Notes: generated by a model from the sequence alone, not told the origin. A stretch of DNA of 64,000 nt from Neobacillus sp. CF12 (GCF_030348765.1 NZ_JAUCEU010000007.1:4371001-4435000), one strand, 5' to 3'; shown: positions 1 through 8,153, counted from the stretch's first letter. A program made the numbers and translations.

Positions 1-486
1 GTTTTCGATTGAATTTTCATTGTATCTGATCACCAGAAGGTAAGGGTTCTCAATCTTGATTTTATTCACGAAGAAAAATAAGACTAGTCCAATTAAAACG
101 GAGCCTGTAATCGCGAGTGCGATAAAGCCTGCGCCGCATAATATACCAACAACGATTGCCCAAAAGATATATACGATATCCATCGGATCTTTTATCGGGG
201 TCCTAAAACGCACAATTGATAATGCACCAACCATCCCAAGTGACAAGAGAACGTTGGATGAAATACCAATGATAATCAGGGCGGTTGCCAAGGCCATAAT
301 GATGAGCGAGATATTAAAGGTGTGGGAGTATATCACTCCGGTGAATGTTTTCTTGTAAATCATGTAAATGAACAGCCCCAAGCCGAGTGCCACCAACATC
401 CCAATAAGGGCATCAACAATCGAAATGCTGCTCGTCTTTTCCAATATGCTTGATTTAAATATATCTTTAAAATTTGTGATTTCCAT
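1..486 (-). CDS. DUF4956 membrane protein (3' end beyond window)
   Basis: The minus strand reads open for 162 codons from ATG at 486 to the window edge, with GGAGGA-type ribosome site just upstream. Three or four hydrophobic segments are visible, and the stretch GALSIVRFRTPIKDPMDIVY is the hallmark of DUF4956. This family is known to travel with VTC-domain polyphosphate polymerases, and a VTC gene lies directly upstream in the same direction, so the two probably form one operon interrupted only by a 150-bp repeat. The biochemical role is unknown; a membrane partner of polyphosphate or surface-polymer synthesis is inferred from context only. Confidence 0.9.
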   Translation of the reverse strand, partial: MEITNFKDIFKSSILEKTSSISIVDALIGMLVALGLGLFIYMIYKKTFTGVIYSHTFNISLIIMALATALIIIGISSNVLLSLGMVGALSIVRFRTPIKDPMDIVYIFWAIVVGILCGAGFIALAITGSVLIGLVLFFFVNKIKIENPYLLVIRYNENSIEN

Positions 487-518
487 TTTCTTTTTCCTCC
501 AATAATTTTGTGTAGTAT

Positions 519-669
519 TGTCTAGCTCCAGCGCCCTAGCGGCTAGTGTCCTTCGCTCTCCGCCCTACGATAAGTCAAGCACGAATGCGCCTCCGGCTCT
601 TCGTGTTTCCTTTATCTCAGTTGGAGCGCTCCAGGCCATACGCAGCTGAACAGGGCGCTTCCGCTTTTC
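519..669. repeat. ~150-bp interspersed Bacillaceae-type repeat
   Basis: A GC-rich island in AT-rich DNA fills the gap between the VTC gene and the DUF4956 gene. It begins GTCTAGCTCCAGCGCCC and ends GGGCGCTTCCGCTTTTC, so its ends are partly complementary (GCGCCC/GGGCGC) and it could fold into one long stem. I recognise this text as an interspersed non-coding repeat seen in many Bacillus-like genomes, from memory. It ends three bases before the VTC stop codon on the other side. No reading frame is evident. Confidence 0.7.
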
Positions 670-672
670 GTT

Positions 673-1371
673 TTATCCGAACATCCTGCTGATTTGATAT
701 TTTGAATAAGTCCCTCTTTGTCTGTCACCTAACTGCAGAAGGTATTTGATGGTATCTGGTAGAAATTCGTCATATTTCACTTCAAGAATGACAATGTCCG
801 GGTTGGTTTCGACCATTGGTATATCAGGATTCAAGACTTCGTTGTTGCGGAAACTTGTCTTAATGGAACTGTCGAAGGTGACTCGGACATTCCCATATTC
901 ATAGATGAATACTTCCCTCTCATAGTCGACGACGGTGAAAGGCTTTATTTGAAACAGATTCATTTGTACAAATAAATCCTGGATAAGGGATCTCTTGTCG
1001 TTTTCCATCCAAGCATAATCACCAAGCCTGATTTGTTCATATTCTTCAGCGGTAATCTTGCATTTTTGCTTAAAGGTCATGTTGTTGCGTTTGCTCTTTT
1101 TTTCAAGGTTAATCAGATTAGTATTATTGTCGTACAACCTGACCCGGAACTTGTCCCTATCAATAAATCCTTCTTTTTTCTGGTTTAGGACTTTATTGTC
1201 GAAGTTATCGAAATAGACACTTCGGATTAAATATTTGCCGTCATTTTTTGCATGGGGATCTGACTGCATTACATGTTTTAATCTATTTCTCAAAAGGAAG
1301 CAATCCATTTTTGAAATCTCATGTTTTAACTCGTATCTGCCTCTCGCGCCATTCAAGGTCATTGTCTTCAT
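673..1371 (-). CDS. VTC-domain polyphosphate polymerase
   Basis: A 232-residue protein that starts RGRYELKHEIS and contains IRSVYFDNFD, KFRVRLYD, INLEKKSKRNN, VVDYEREVF, VRVTFDSSIKTS and ILEVKYDEFLPD. These are the basic and acidic strands of the VTC tunnel fold (PF09359), which in yeast Vtc4 makes polyphosphate from nucleotide triphosphate. Length is normal for the bacterial single-domain form, which lacks SPX and membrane domains. ATG at 1371 follows AGAGGAGAG. It precedes the DUF4956 gene and has a CiaR-type promoter 40-70 bases upstream, shared with the divergent beta-helix lipoprotein gene at 4089. Catalysis is inferred from family, not shown here. Confidence 0.88.
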   Translation of the reverse strand: MKTMTLNGARGRYELKHEISKMDCFLLRNRLKHVMQSDPHAKNDGKYLIRSVYFDNFDNKVLNQKKEGFIDRDKFRVRLYDNNTNLINLEKKSKRNNMTFKQKCKITAEEYEQIRLGDYAWMENDKRSLIQDLFVQMNLFQIKPFTVVDYEREVFIYEYGNVRVTFDSSIKTSFRNNEVLNPDIPMVETNPDIVILEVKYDEFLPDTIKYLLQLGDRQRGTYSKYQISRMFG

Positions 1372-1409
1372 GTCATCACTCTCCTCTTGTGTGTTGTTCC
1401 ATGAATGAC

Positions 1410-1442
1410 ATTATGAAAAACAAACCTTAAACAAACCTTAAA
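1410..1442 (-). promoter_or_regulatory. CiaR-type box and -10 of the VTC operon
   Basis: On the minus strand two TTTAAG hexamers (1442-1437 and 1431-1426) are separated by 5 bases, then 10 bases, then CATAAT (1415-1410). The spacing TTTAAG-N5-TTTAAG-N10-ATAAT is the known layout of CiaR-activated promoters in streptococci. The same arrangement occurs at 3987-4019. The response regulator between them is the obvious candidate to bind. Confidence 0.72.
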
Positions 1443-1662
1443 AAATTTTGAAGGGAGGTAAAGAGGATACGTTTGATAATTTAGAGGGTTTTAAGGCTAG
1501 AGGGTTCAAGTATCACGAGGACAATTGGGGATATTGCATGTTCTCAACCATAAAGCTTTTTTAATCAACTTAAAACGCTTGGTTGAGGTCCAAGCGTTGA
1601 TAGGTGAAATATTCGTTTGTTATTTGGCATGCTATTTCATAGTTTAGTTCAAACACTTACGA

Positions 1663-1806
1663 TTAAAGTTTTTCTGTATTAATTTTTGGGATGTCTGGTT
1701 CAAGATCTGCTGATATCCTAGCATTCTCATTATGTCGATCTTCTTTGTAGCTATCTACGTTACTGTTTCTTTCTATATGGTTGGAAGATTTATTTTTGTC
1801 AGCCAC
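1663..1806 (-). CDS. Small hydrophilic protein, 47 residues
   Basis: A GTG start at 1806 sits 5-6 bases after a strong AGGAGGTGA-type ribosome site and opens a 47-codon frame ending TAA at 1663. The product is hydrophilic (MADKNKSSNHIERN... ending PKINTEKL), with no membrane segment or cysteine. The ribosome site is the main reason to call it. I do not recognise the family; many spore-formers have such short charged proteins made late in sporulation, but nothing in the sequence proves that here. Confidence 0.6.
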   Translation of the reverse strand: MADKNKSSNHIERNSNVDSYKEDRHNENARISADLEPDIPKINTEKL

Positions 1807-1871
1807 CTAATCACCTCCTAAGGATAATATGTCCAACCTTTACCATAAAACTAAAAAAGGTGATAATAAAT

Positions 1872-1904
1872 AGAAAAATGACTCAGCATGGTGAACTGAG
1901 CCAT
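1872..1904 (-). terminator. Terminator of the histidine kinase operon
   Basis: Read leftwards, GGCTCAG and CTGAGTC (1902-1896 and 1886-1880) pair around a 9-base loop and are followed by ATTTTTC. It lies about 20 bases after the kinase stop. Confidence 0.65.
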
Positions 1905-1924
1905 TCTATATTTTGTATCTCGAC

Positions 1925-3220
1925 TTACATTGGCAACTTAACGATAAAGGTGGTTCCTTTTGTTTGGTTCTGAATGGCTTTTATCGTCCCATTATGCTGT
2001 TCAACGATCCATTGAGCAATCGATAATCCCAAACCGATTCCACCTGATTCACGTGCGCGGGCTTTATCTTCACGGTAAAATCGTTCGAATATTTGCTTGC
2101 GGTTTTCTTCTTTAATCCCGATTCCCGTATCGCTTACCTCTAACACAATCTTTTGGTCCTCTAGATAGGTCTTTACGCCAATACTGTCTGTTTCACCCGT
2201 GTATTTTAAGGCATTATCTAACAAAATGACTAGAAGTTGATGGAGCCGAACCTCATCTGCATTTATTTGAATATCACCCTTTAAATTTAGCCAAAAGTGC
2301 TTACCCTGGGATTCAGCGATTTCCTTATATGGAGCGCACACACTCTCGATGAACGAATCAACATGGAGAGGCTGTTTGACGAGTTGTGTTTCAGCAGAAT
2401 CTGCCCGGGCCAATGTCATCAAATCGGAGGTAAGCTTAGACAAACGCCGTGTTTCCGCGAGGCTGAGGGCAATATTTTCAAATTTGCTTACGATTTTCTC
2501 CTGCGGTGCTGTTAGCAGAAGTTCCAGTTTATTCTGGATGATGGTCAACGGTGTCCTAAGTTCGTGTGAAGCATTTTCAACAAATTCAGATTGCTTATTC
2601 CAGGATTGGATGATGGGCTTCATCATTTTTTTAGACAATACATAACTTGCTGAGATGGACAGGACAACAAAAATAATTGAACAAATAATAATCAGTTTAC
2701 CGAAATTATTTAAAATGGTTTGTTCTGGATCAACATTGAGCATCAGTTGCGTAAAGGCGATGTCGTCATCTTCATTCGTATCTTTATAAATGATATAGCG
2801 GAAATGATACTCTTCATCGATGACGGTCATCGTAATCTTTTCAATATTTGTTTGATCAAGTTTGTACTCCTGGAGATAATTCTCATAAAACACTGTCCCG
2901 ATTTCCTCTTTGTTCAGGATTTGGCCATCTTCGTTCCAATGAATTACCATAATCCGGGGGTTCATATTCTTCTGCCGGTTATTGGGAGGACCATTGGGAT
3001 CTGATTCTTGATTAGGATGTGGTGACTTTATATCACTAGGTGGTCCATCAGCTATTCTCTCTTTTAATGACGTAAGCTCCTCATCTGTTTTTTTAAACAA
3101 CGTCGTTTGGACCTGGCTGAAAATGATAATGCCAAAAATCGTGAAAATGATGGTAAATGCCAGCAGGTTAAGAATCATGAACTTCAGCTGCTGATCCCGG
3201 AAAATCTTTCTTTTAAACAT
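1925..3220 (-). CDS. CiaH-like sensor histidine kinase
   Basis: 431 residues. Membrane segments at about 14-35 and 174-196 enclose an extracellular part rich in Pro and Asn (residues 59-90) and a small folded region. No HAMP domain is evident; the second helix runs almost directly into HisKA with ENASHELRTPLT (His219). The ATPase part shows the N box LLDNALKYTG, G1 VSDTGIGI, and G2 GGIGLGLSIAQWIVEQHNG. The start overlaps the regulator stop by one base (TAATG), so the pair is translationally coupled. CiaH-like is my assignment from this architecture and from the CiaR-type sites on both sides. Probable targets are the VTC operon and the Cthe_2159-like gene. Confidence 0.9.
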   Translation of the reverse strand: MFKRKIFRDQQLKFMILNLLAFTIIFTIFGIIIFSQVQTTLFKKTDEELTSLKERIADGPPSDIKSPHPNQESDPNGPPNNRQKNMNPRIMVIHWNEDGQILNKEEIGTVFYENYLQEYKLDQTNIEKITMTVIDEEYHFRYIIYKDTNEDDDIAFTQLMLNVDPEQTILNNFGKLIIICSIIFVVLSISASYVLSKKMMKPIIQSWNKQSEFVENASHELRTPLTIIQNKLELLLTAPQEKIVSKFENIALSLAETRRLSKLTSDLMTLARADSAETQLVKQPLHVDSFIESVCAPYKEIAESQGKHFWLNLKGDIQINADEVRLHQLLVILLDNALKYTGETDSIGVKTYLEDQKIVLEVSDTGIGIKEENRKQIFERFYREDKARARESGGIGLGLSIAQWIVEQHNGTIKAIQNQTKGTTFIVKLPM

Positions 3221-3903
3221 TAGCTGTCACCATCTTCCGAAAGCATATAGCCTAGACCTCGGAATGTTTTAATAAAAGTATCATAGCCATATTTCTTCAG
3301 GTTTTTTCGTAAATTGCTTGCATACACTTCCACTACTGTTGTTGAGGTATCGGACTCAAATCCCCAAATCCGATCAAAGATTTGCTCTTTCGTTAAAATG
3401 GTATTTTTATTGTTAATCAAATACTCGAGCAAGTCGAACTGTTTGCCATTCAGCTTTGCTACTAGTTCTCCATTTATCTCGACGGTCTTACTTTTTAGAT
3501 TTAGCTTTAGCTCCTTAAACGAAAGGATGTTTTCCTTGAACCGTCCCCCGGCTCTCCTTACCATTGCCTCCAAACGTAAAAGCAGTTCCTCTCGGTGGAA
3601 AGGTTTCACCATATAATCATCAGCGCCGACCTTGAATCCCTGAATTTTGTCATCAATGCCATCTTTCGCGGTCAGCATGATGACAGGCGTTTCAATATTG
3701 TTCTTCCGCAATTCTCTTAAAACCTCGTAGCCATTCATACCGGGCATCATGATATCGAGAATGATGACATCAAAGATATTTTGCTCTGCTAAAAAAAGCC
3801 CTTCCTCGCCGTCAAAGGCCTGCTGAACTTCAAATAAGTCCTCGGTGGTCTCACGGATTGTTTCCGAAAGGTTTTTATCATCTTCTATAATTAATAGCTT
3901 CAT
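3220..3903 (-). CDS. OmpR/CiaR-like response regulator
   Basis: 227 residues: a receiver domain with acidic pair ED at 7-9, phosphoacceptor Asp50 in VIILDIMMPG, conserved Thr in IMLTAKD and Lys in YMVKPF, then a winged helix (residues ~130-225) with DRIWGFESDTSTTVVEVYASNLRKNL and IKTFRGLGYML. First gene of the pair with the kinase. Divergent from the lipoprotein gene at 4089. The direct repeat TTTAAG-N5-TTTAAG upstream of both flanking units is the published CiaR recognition form, which fits an OmpR-type dimer on an 11-bp direct repeat. Confidence 0.92.
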   Translation of the reverse strand: MKLLIIEDDKNLSETIRETTEDLFEVQQAFDGEEGLFLAEQNIFDVIILDIMMPGMNGYEVLRELRKNNIETPVIMLTAKDGIDDKIQGFKVGADDYMVKPFHREELLLRLEAMVRRAGGRFKENILSFKELKLNLKSKTVEINGELVAKLNGKQFDLLEYLINNKNTILTKEQIFDRIWGFESDTSTTVVEVYASNLRKNLKKYGYDTFIKTFRGLGYMLSEDGDS

Positions 3904-3986
3904 TGGCTGTCATCCTTTTCTCTAATATCACCTATATAATAAATCCGATTATAGAGGCAAACTCCAAAATTGCAAATGGTTTTATT

Positions 3987-4019
3987 TTTAAGGTTGGTTT
4001 AAGGTTCGTCCTTAATAAT
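3987..4019 (+). promoter_or_regulatory. CiaR-type box and -10 of the beta-helix lipoprotein gene
   Basis: TTTAAG at 3987-3992 and 3998-4003, 5 bases apart, followed after 10 bases by AATAAT at 4014-4019. It matches the VTC-operon promoter (1442-1410) in element sequence and in every spacing. It lies 70-100 bases before the start codon chosen for the gene. Confidence 0.75.
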
Positions 4020-4088
4020 GTGGCTCATAGGGAAAACAGACCCATTAAGTTTTGCAAGAAAATACTATTTTCCAAAAAGGAGCTAACT

Positions 4089-6185
4089 ATGTTGAAAAAA
4101 CTATCAAAAAAATCAAGATATACAACTCTAACCGTATCGTTTATGTGTGCGGCACTCTTATTTGGCTGCAGCAATAACAGCAGCGAGAGTGACGCTGCCA
4201 ATAGCAGCGTTGCCATGGTGAACGCAGAAAGTTTGAGCACAATTGGTGATAAAAATATTGCTGACGTCATTAGCGGAATTGTGACATATGACAAAGATGA
4301 TCTCTATACTGACTGGAAAAGTGAGGATACGACATCCATTGAACTAACTGGTTCAGGAGCTACGGTTGAAGATTCCGGCGGAGTCATCGTGGATGGTAAT
4401 ATCATTACGATTAAAACTTCAGGCACATATGTCATCAGCGGAAAGCTGAATGATGGGCAGATTATTGTCGACGCAGAGGATAAAGCAACCGTCCGGCTTG
4501 TACTGAATGGAGCGGAAATCAATTCCTCCTCGAATTCACCAATTTATGTAAAGAAGGCGGAAAAAACGGTTATTTCCCTTGAGGATGGGACAGAAAATTC
4601 AATCTCGGATGGTGAAACATACAACCTTGAAGGTTCTGAGGATGAACCGAATGCAGCGCTCTTTAGCAAAGGGAACCTTACCATTAATGGTACCGGGAAA
4701 ATGGTTGTCAAAGGAAATTACAATAATGGGATTACAAGCAAAGATGATTTAAAGATAACAAGTGGAACCATTGAAATTGAGGCGGCTGATGATGGACTGA
4801 TGGGCCGTGATTTATTAGCAGTGAAAGATGGGGATATCACTATTAACGCGGGCGGGGATGCTGTTAAATCGACAAACGATAAAGACGCTTCCAAAGGTGT
4901 TATTGCCATTGAAGGCGGAAACTTCGATCTTGTTGCTGCAAATGATGGTTTCCAGGCAGTAACTTCGTTATTGATTGCAGACGGAGACTTTAACATTTCA
5001 ACCGGAGGCGGAAGTCCTGAAATGATTGCAACCAAAGAAAGTGGAGGAGAAAGACCAGGACAAACAACCACCACCACTGCAACAGCTGCTACAGAATCGG
5101 AATCAGATAGTGCAAAAGGCTTGAAAGCAGGAACAGAGGTTGGTATCGGCGGCGGTACATTTGAAATTGATTCCTTAGATGATGCTGTTCACAGTAATAA
5201 CAGCGTAACGATAACGGGTGGAAAAATTAACATTGCTACTGGTGATGACGGTATCCATGGTGATTCAGCAATTCTTACCAAAGGCGGGGATATCACGATT
5301 AGCAAGAGTTATGAGGGCATTGAGAGCTTGGTCATCACCATTGCAGCTGGTGACATCGAGGTAAATTCAAGTGACGATGGCATCAATGTTGGTGGCGGTG
5401 TGGATGGCTCGAACCCAGATATGCAATCAACCACTTCGGAAAGCAATCTTCTTTCCATTAATGGGGGTAATGTATATGTGAATGCACAAGGTGATGGGCT
5501 GGATTCGAATGGTTCGATTTCGATGACTGACGGTACAGTGATGGTCAGCGGACCGACGAATAATGGCAATGGTTCTCTTGATTATGACCAAACCTTTGAC
5601 ATCAGCGGCGGTACCCTGATTGCTGCAGGAAGTTCCGGTATGGTACAGGCAGTATCAGAGGATGCAAAACAGTATTCCATGCTGATGACTTATCCTGAAA
5701 CAAAAGCTGCAGGAACAATCCTTCACTTGGAAGACAGCAAAGGAAATACAGTTGTGACGTTTGCACCTGAAAAAGACTACCAATCTGTATTTATCAGTTC
5801 TCCAAAGCTTGAAAAGGACGGAACATATACCCTTTATACTGATGGCTCCTCCACGGGAAGCGAAGCAAATGGATTTTATAAGGAAGGAAACTATACAGGT
5901 GGAACGAAAGTAGTTGAATTTACAATTGCAGATACGGTAACATGGCTGAACGAATCTGGGATTACAACAGCTCAAAGCGGTGGTCCTTGCGGCGGCGGTC
6001 GTGGAGGGCAAGCCCCGCAGGACGGCGGGAACCGTGCTGATATGTTCTCAAATTTAGATGAAGCAACAAGAACAAAGGCACAGGAAATCATGGAGAAAGA
6101 ACGGGCAGGAACGATTACCAGGGAAGAGGCACAAGCCCAATTGGCAGAGCTTGGGGTTGATTTTCCAGGAATGATGAGACAATAA
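4089..6185 (+). CDS. Cthe_2159-family carbohydrate-binding beta-helix lipoprotein
   Basis: 698 residues from ATG 4089, chosen because it follows AAAAGGAGC and begins a lipoprotein signal (SFMCAALLFGC, lipobox Cys). The frame stays open upstream but has no ribosome site there. The body is a run of short strands of the type ITIKTSGTYVISG, ADDGLMGRDLL, GDAVKSTND, DDAVHSNNSV, DDGIHGDS, DDGINVGGG and GDGLDSNGS. These DD/GD-G turns are the calcium-binding coils of the Cthe_2159 (DUF4353) right-handed beta-helix, known to bind acidic polysaccharide or cellulose. The C-terminus is Gly-rich (GGPCGGGRGGQAP) followed by a short helical tail. Outer-surface anchoring is inferred. CiaR-type promoter upstream. 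Confidence 0.88.
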   Translation: MLKKLSKKSRYTTLTVSFMCAALLFGCSNNSSESDAANSSVAMVNAESLSTIGDKNIADVISGIVTYDKDDLYTDWKSEDTTSIELTGSGATVEDSGGVIVDGNIITIKTSGTYVISGKLNDGQIIVDAEDKATVRLVLNGAEINSSSNSPIYVKKAEKTVISLEDGTENSISDGETYNLEGSEDEPNAALFSKGNLTINGTGKMVVKGNYNNGITSKDDLKITSGTIEIEAADDGLMGRDLLAVKDGDITINAGGDAVKSTNDKDASKGVIAIEGGNFDLVAANDGFQAVTSLLIADGDFNISTGGGSPEMIATKESGGERPGQTTTTTATAATESESDSAKGLKAGTEVGIGGGTFEIDSLDDAVHSNNSVTITGGKINIATGDDGIHGDSAILTKGGDITISKSYEGIESLVITIAAGDIEVNSSDDGINVGGGVDGSNPDMQSTTSESNLLSINGGNVYVNAQGDGLDSNGSISMTDGTVMVSGPTNNGNGSLDYDQTFDISGGTLIAAGSSGMVQAVSEDAKQYSMLMTYPETKAAGTILHLEDSKGNTVVTFAPEKDYQSVFISSPKLEKDGTYTLYTDGSSTGSEANGFYKEGNYTGGTKVVEFTIADTVTWLNESGITTAQSGGPCGGGRGGQAPQDGGNRADMFSNLDEATRTKAQEIMEKERAGTITREEAQAQLAELGVDFPGMMRQ

Positions 6186-6187
6186 GG

Positions 6188-6252
6188 AATCCATGGGGAC
6201 GGTTCTTGTGGCCGGTACAAACTGGGGTCCATGGGGACGGTTCTAGTGGCAA
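6188..6252 (+). repeat. REP-like GGGACGGTTCT repeat, two direct copies
   Basis: CCATGGGGACGGTTCT occurs at 6191 and again at 6229, 38 bases apart, right after the lipoprotein stop codon. The same core recurs at 20.52, 21.07, 24.50, 25.79 and 26.88 kb. Confidence 0.75.
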
Positions 6253-6288
6253 GATCCTAACCACATAAACCATAAGATAAAAGCTAAG

Positions 6289-6324
6289 GCACAACTAGCA
6301 ATAACCGCTAGTTGTGCTTTTTTT
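6289..6324 (+). terminator. Rho-independent terminator
   Basis: GCACAACTAGC (6289-6299) pairs with GCTAGTTGTGC (6307-6317), an 11-bp perfect stem, followed by seven T. It ends the lipoprotein transcript beyond the REP-like copies. Confidence 0.9.
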
Positions 6325-6371
6325 CGCGCGAAATTTCCGATTGACCCCTCCGTACCCAAGGAAACACTTTA

Positions 6372-6399
6372 TTTACAAACAATTTACTCCCCATTAACA
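6372..6399 (+). promoter_or_regulatory. PhoP-box-like array before the PHP gene
   Basis: TTTACA (6372), TTTACT (6383) and TTAACA (6394) are spaced exactly 11 bases apart. This is the TT(A/T/C)ACA-N5 direct-repeat form bound by PhoP in Bacillus. It sits 50-80 bases before the GTG start of the PHP gene. A clear -10 is not evident (TATTCT at 6420 is possible). Confidence 0.68.
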
Positions 6400-6452
6400 C
6401 TTTTAACTTGGTACCAAGTTATTCTTATATCAAAGATAAAGGAGGGACCTAC

Positions 6453-7313
6453 GTGAAAATTGAATTACATTGTCATACAAATATTTCAGATTGTCCATTG
6501 TCGATTGATGAAGTCTTGGAGTTAGCTCTTGCACAAGGGGTTACCCACTTAGCGATTACGAACCATGACACCACGAAAGGTCTTGCGGAGGCAGTTGAAA
6601 CAGGAAAGAGATATGGAATTGAAGTCATTCCCGGCATTGAGATGTCAGGGTTTGATTTTGAAAGAGGTAGGCGTGTTCACATTCTCGGTTATTTTATTGA
6701 ACCTGGCCATGAGGTGATTGAATCATTTTGTGAACCACTCGTTAACAATAGACACTTGGCCTCGGAGGAAATGGTTGAAAGATTAATCGCTGCAGGGTAT
6801 AAGATCACATGGGAACGCTGTATGGAAATTGCTCATGGAGGAACAGGAGTTTACAAGCAGCATATCATGCATGCATTAATTGAAGCAGGATATACCAAAT
6901 CCATTTATGGTCCACTTTATAAAAAATTATTTAATCGCGGACAAAATGGTGAGAAGCCGGGGATTGCTTTTATCCCCATGGAATATATGGATGCCAAAAC
7001 AGCTGTTCAGGTAATTCTTCTTGCTGGGGGAGTACCTGTGCTTGCTCATCCGGGTCAGTATGGCAACTTTGAAATGGTGCCGGAATTAGTGGAAGCTGGA
7101 TTACAGGGAATCGAGGTTTGGCATCCATTGCATCAGGAGAAACATGAAGAACAAGCCAAACAGCTGGCAAAAAAATATGACCTAATCATGACAGGTGGAT
7201 CCGATTTTCACGGTGAATATGGAGAAAAACCTGTACTAATCGGGAGTAAAAGCCCAGGAATAGAGACTTATGAAGCATTAATAGCGAGGACCCGAAAAAA
7301 CGAATTCATTTAA
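6453..7313 (+). CDS. PHP-domain phosphoesterase, candidate phosphoribosyl cyclic phosphate hydrolase
   Basis: 286 residues from GTG 6453 after AAAGGAGG. Metal-site motifs of the PHP family are present: HCHTNISD at the start, TNHDT, PGIEMSG, LAHPGQYG and GGSDFHGE near the end. General family members are RNase AM/YciV nucleotide phosphatases. The context points elsewhere. A PhoP-type box precedes it, a phosphonate-cluster hexapeptide gene follows 21 bases later, and the C-P lyase operon downstream has no phnP or phnN. A PHP enzyme from Eggerthella lenta is known to hydrolyse the cyclic product of C-P lyase twice, to ribose phosphate. I infer that role here; a YciV-like role is the alternative. 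Confidence 0.8.
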   Translation: MKIELHCHTNISDCPLSIDEVLELALAQGVTHLAITNHDTTKGLAEAVETGKRYGIEVIPGIEMSGFDFERGRRVHILGYFIEPGHEVIESFCEPLVNNRHLASEEMVERLIAAGYKITWERCMEIAHGGTGVYKQHIMHALIEAGYTKSIYGPLYKKLFNRGQNGEKPGIAFIPMEYMDAKTAVQVILLAGGVPVLAHPGQYGNFEMVPELVEAGLQGIEVWHPLHQEKHEEQAKQLAKKYDLIMTGGSDFHGEYGEKPVLIGSKSPGIETYEALIARTRKNEFI

Positions 7314-7334
7314 TTAAGGAGCTGAACCATTCAT

Positions 7335-7967
7335 ATGCCATTTATTTATCAGCCCAAAAAAGAAAAAAGGCTATCCATCACTCCAAGCTTCGCTGATACA
7401 AGTCATATTATCAATAGTTATGCCGGGGAATGGACGTCTATTGGAGAAAATAATCATATCATCGAGTCCAGCTTTGGTGATTATACCTACACGATGGATG
7501 ATGTAAGTATAAACTATGCGGAAATAGGCAAGTTTTGTTCGATTGCGTCCCACGTATGTATTAATCCGGTTCAGCATCCAATGGACCGAGTCAGCCAGCA
7601 CCATATGACCTATCGAAAGGTAGCATACGATTTTGCCGACGAGGATGATAAGGCCCTTTTTAATTGGCGAAGGACCCACACCGTGAAAATTGGTCATGAT
7701 GTCTGGATTGGCCATGGTGCGATTATTATGAAAGGCGTGGAGATTGGTACTGGAGCAGTCGTTGGGTCGGGGGCTGTTGTGACGAAAAACGTTGAGCCTT
7801 ATACGATTGTCGTTGGTGTTCCTGGCAAGCCGATTAAAAGAAGGTTTTCAAAAGAAGTAGCTGATCGATTGCTTGAAATTGCTTGGTGGGATTGGCCAAG
7901 GAAAAAACTTGAATCCCATTTTGATGAATTAAATGATTTAGAGAATTTTCTAAAAAAGCATGGATAG
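7335..7967 (+). CDS. Phosphonate-cluster hexapeptide acyltransferase
   Basis: 210 residues with left-handed beta-helix hexads (ISIGENNHIIESSFGDYTYT region, AEIGKFCSIASHVCI, VKIGHDVWIGHGAIIMKGVEIGTGAVVGSGAVVTKNVEPYTIVVGVPGKPIKRRF). The overall pattern with HPMDRVSQHHMTYR and WWDWPRKKLE matches the transferase family TIGR03308 that accompanies phn genes. The catalytic His is probably in the HP/HH segment. It would acylate a phosphonate-pathway compound using acyl-CoA; the substrate is not known to me. Downstream of the PHP gene by 21 bases, so co-transcribed from the Pho-type promoter. Confidence 0.85.
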   Translation: MPFIYQPKKEKRLSITPSFADTSHIINSYAGEWTSIGENNHIIESSFGDYTYTMDDVSINYAEIGKFCSIASHVCINPVQHPMDRVSQHHMTYRKVAYDFADEDDKALFNWRRTHTVKIGHDVWIGHGAIIMKGVEIGTGAVVGSGAVVTKNVEPYTIVVGVPGKPIKRRFSKEVADRLLEIAWWDWPRKKLESHFDELNDLENFLKKHG

Positions 7968-8097
7968 TATTGGGGACAAGTCCTGGTCTTGTATTAAAGG
8001 GTTCCGTTTTGAGGTGCTTTTCTAAAAATAAGTGCCAAAATGGTAGTCGTTTTGACATCATTATTGGTATATAAAAAAGGAAAACTCGCCATAGAAT

Positions 8098-8153
8098 TGA
8101 GCTGCACCCGATTAGTTGGACACACAGTCTGATAAAAAGGGGTGCAGTTTTTT
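8098..8153. other. CTGCACCC/GGGTGCAG inverted repeat, terminator or IS3-end remnant
   Basis: CTGCACCC (8102-8109) is complementary to GGGTGCAG (8140-8147), which is followed by six T. It may end the PHP-hexapeptide transcript. The text CTGCACCCGATTAGTTGGAC also resembles the terminal repeats of IS3/IS150-type elements (from memory). No transposase fragment is nearby. Confidence 0.4.

Noticed and set aside
3903..4088. Longer N-terminus for the beta-helix lipoprotein
   Set aside because: It would cover the CiaR-type promoter; the ATG at 4089 has a ribosome site and begins a lipoprotein signal.
8098..8153. Intact IS3-family element
   Set aside because: Only one end-like sequence is present and no transposase reading frame exists nearby.
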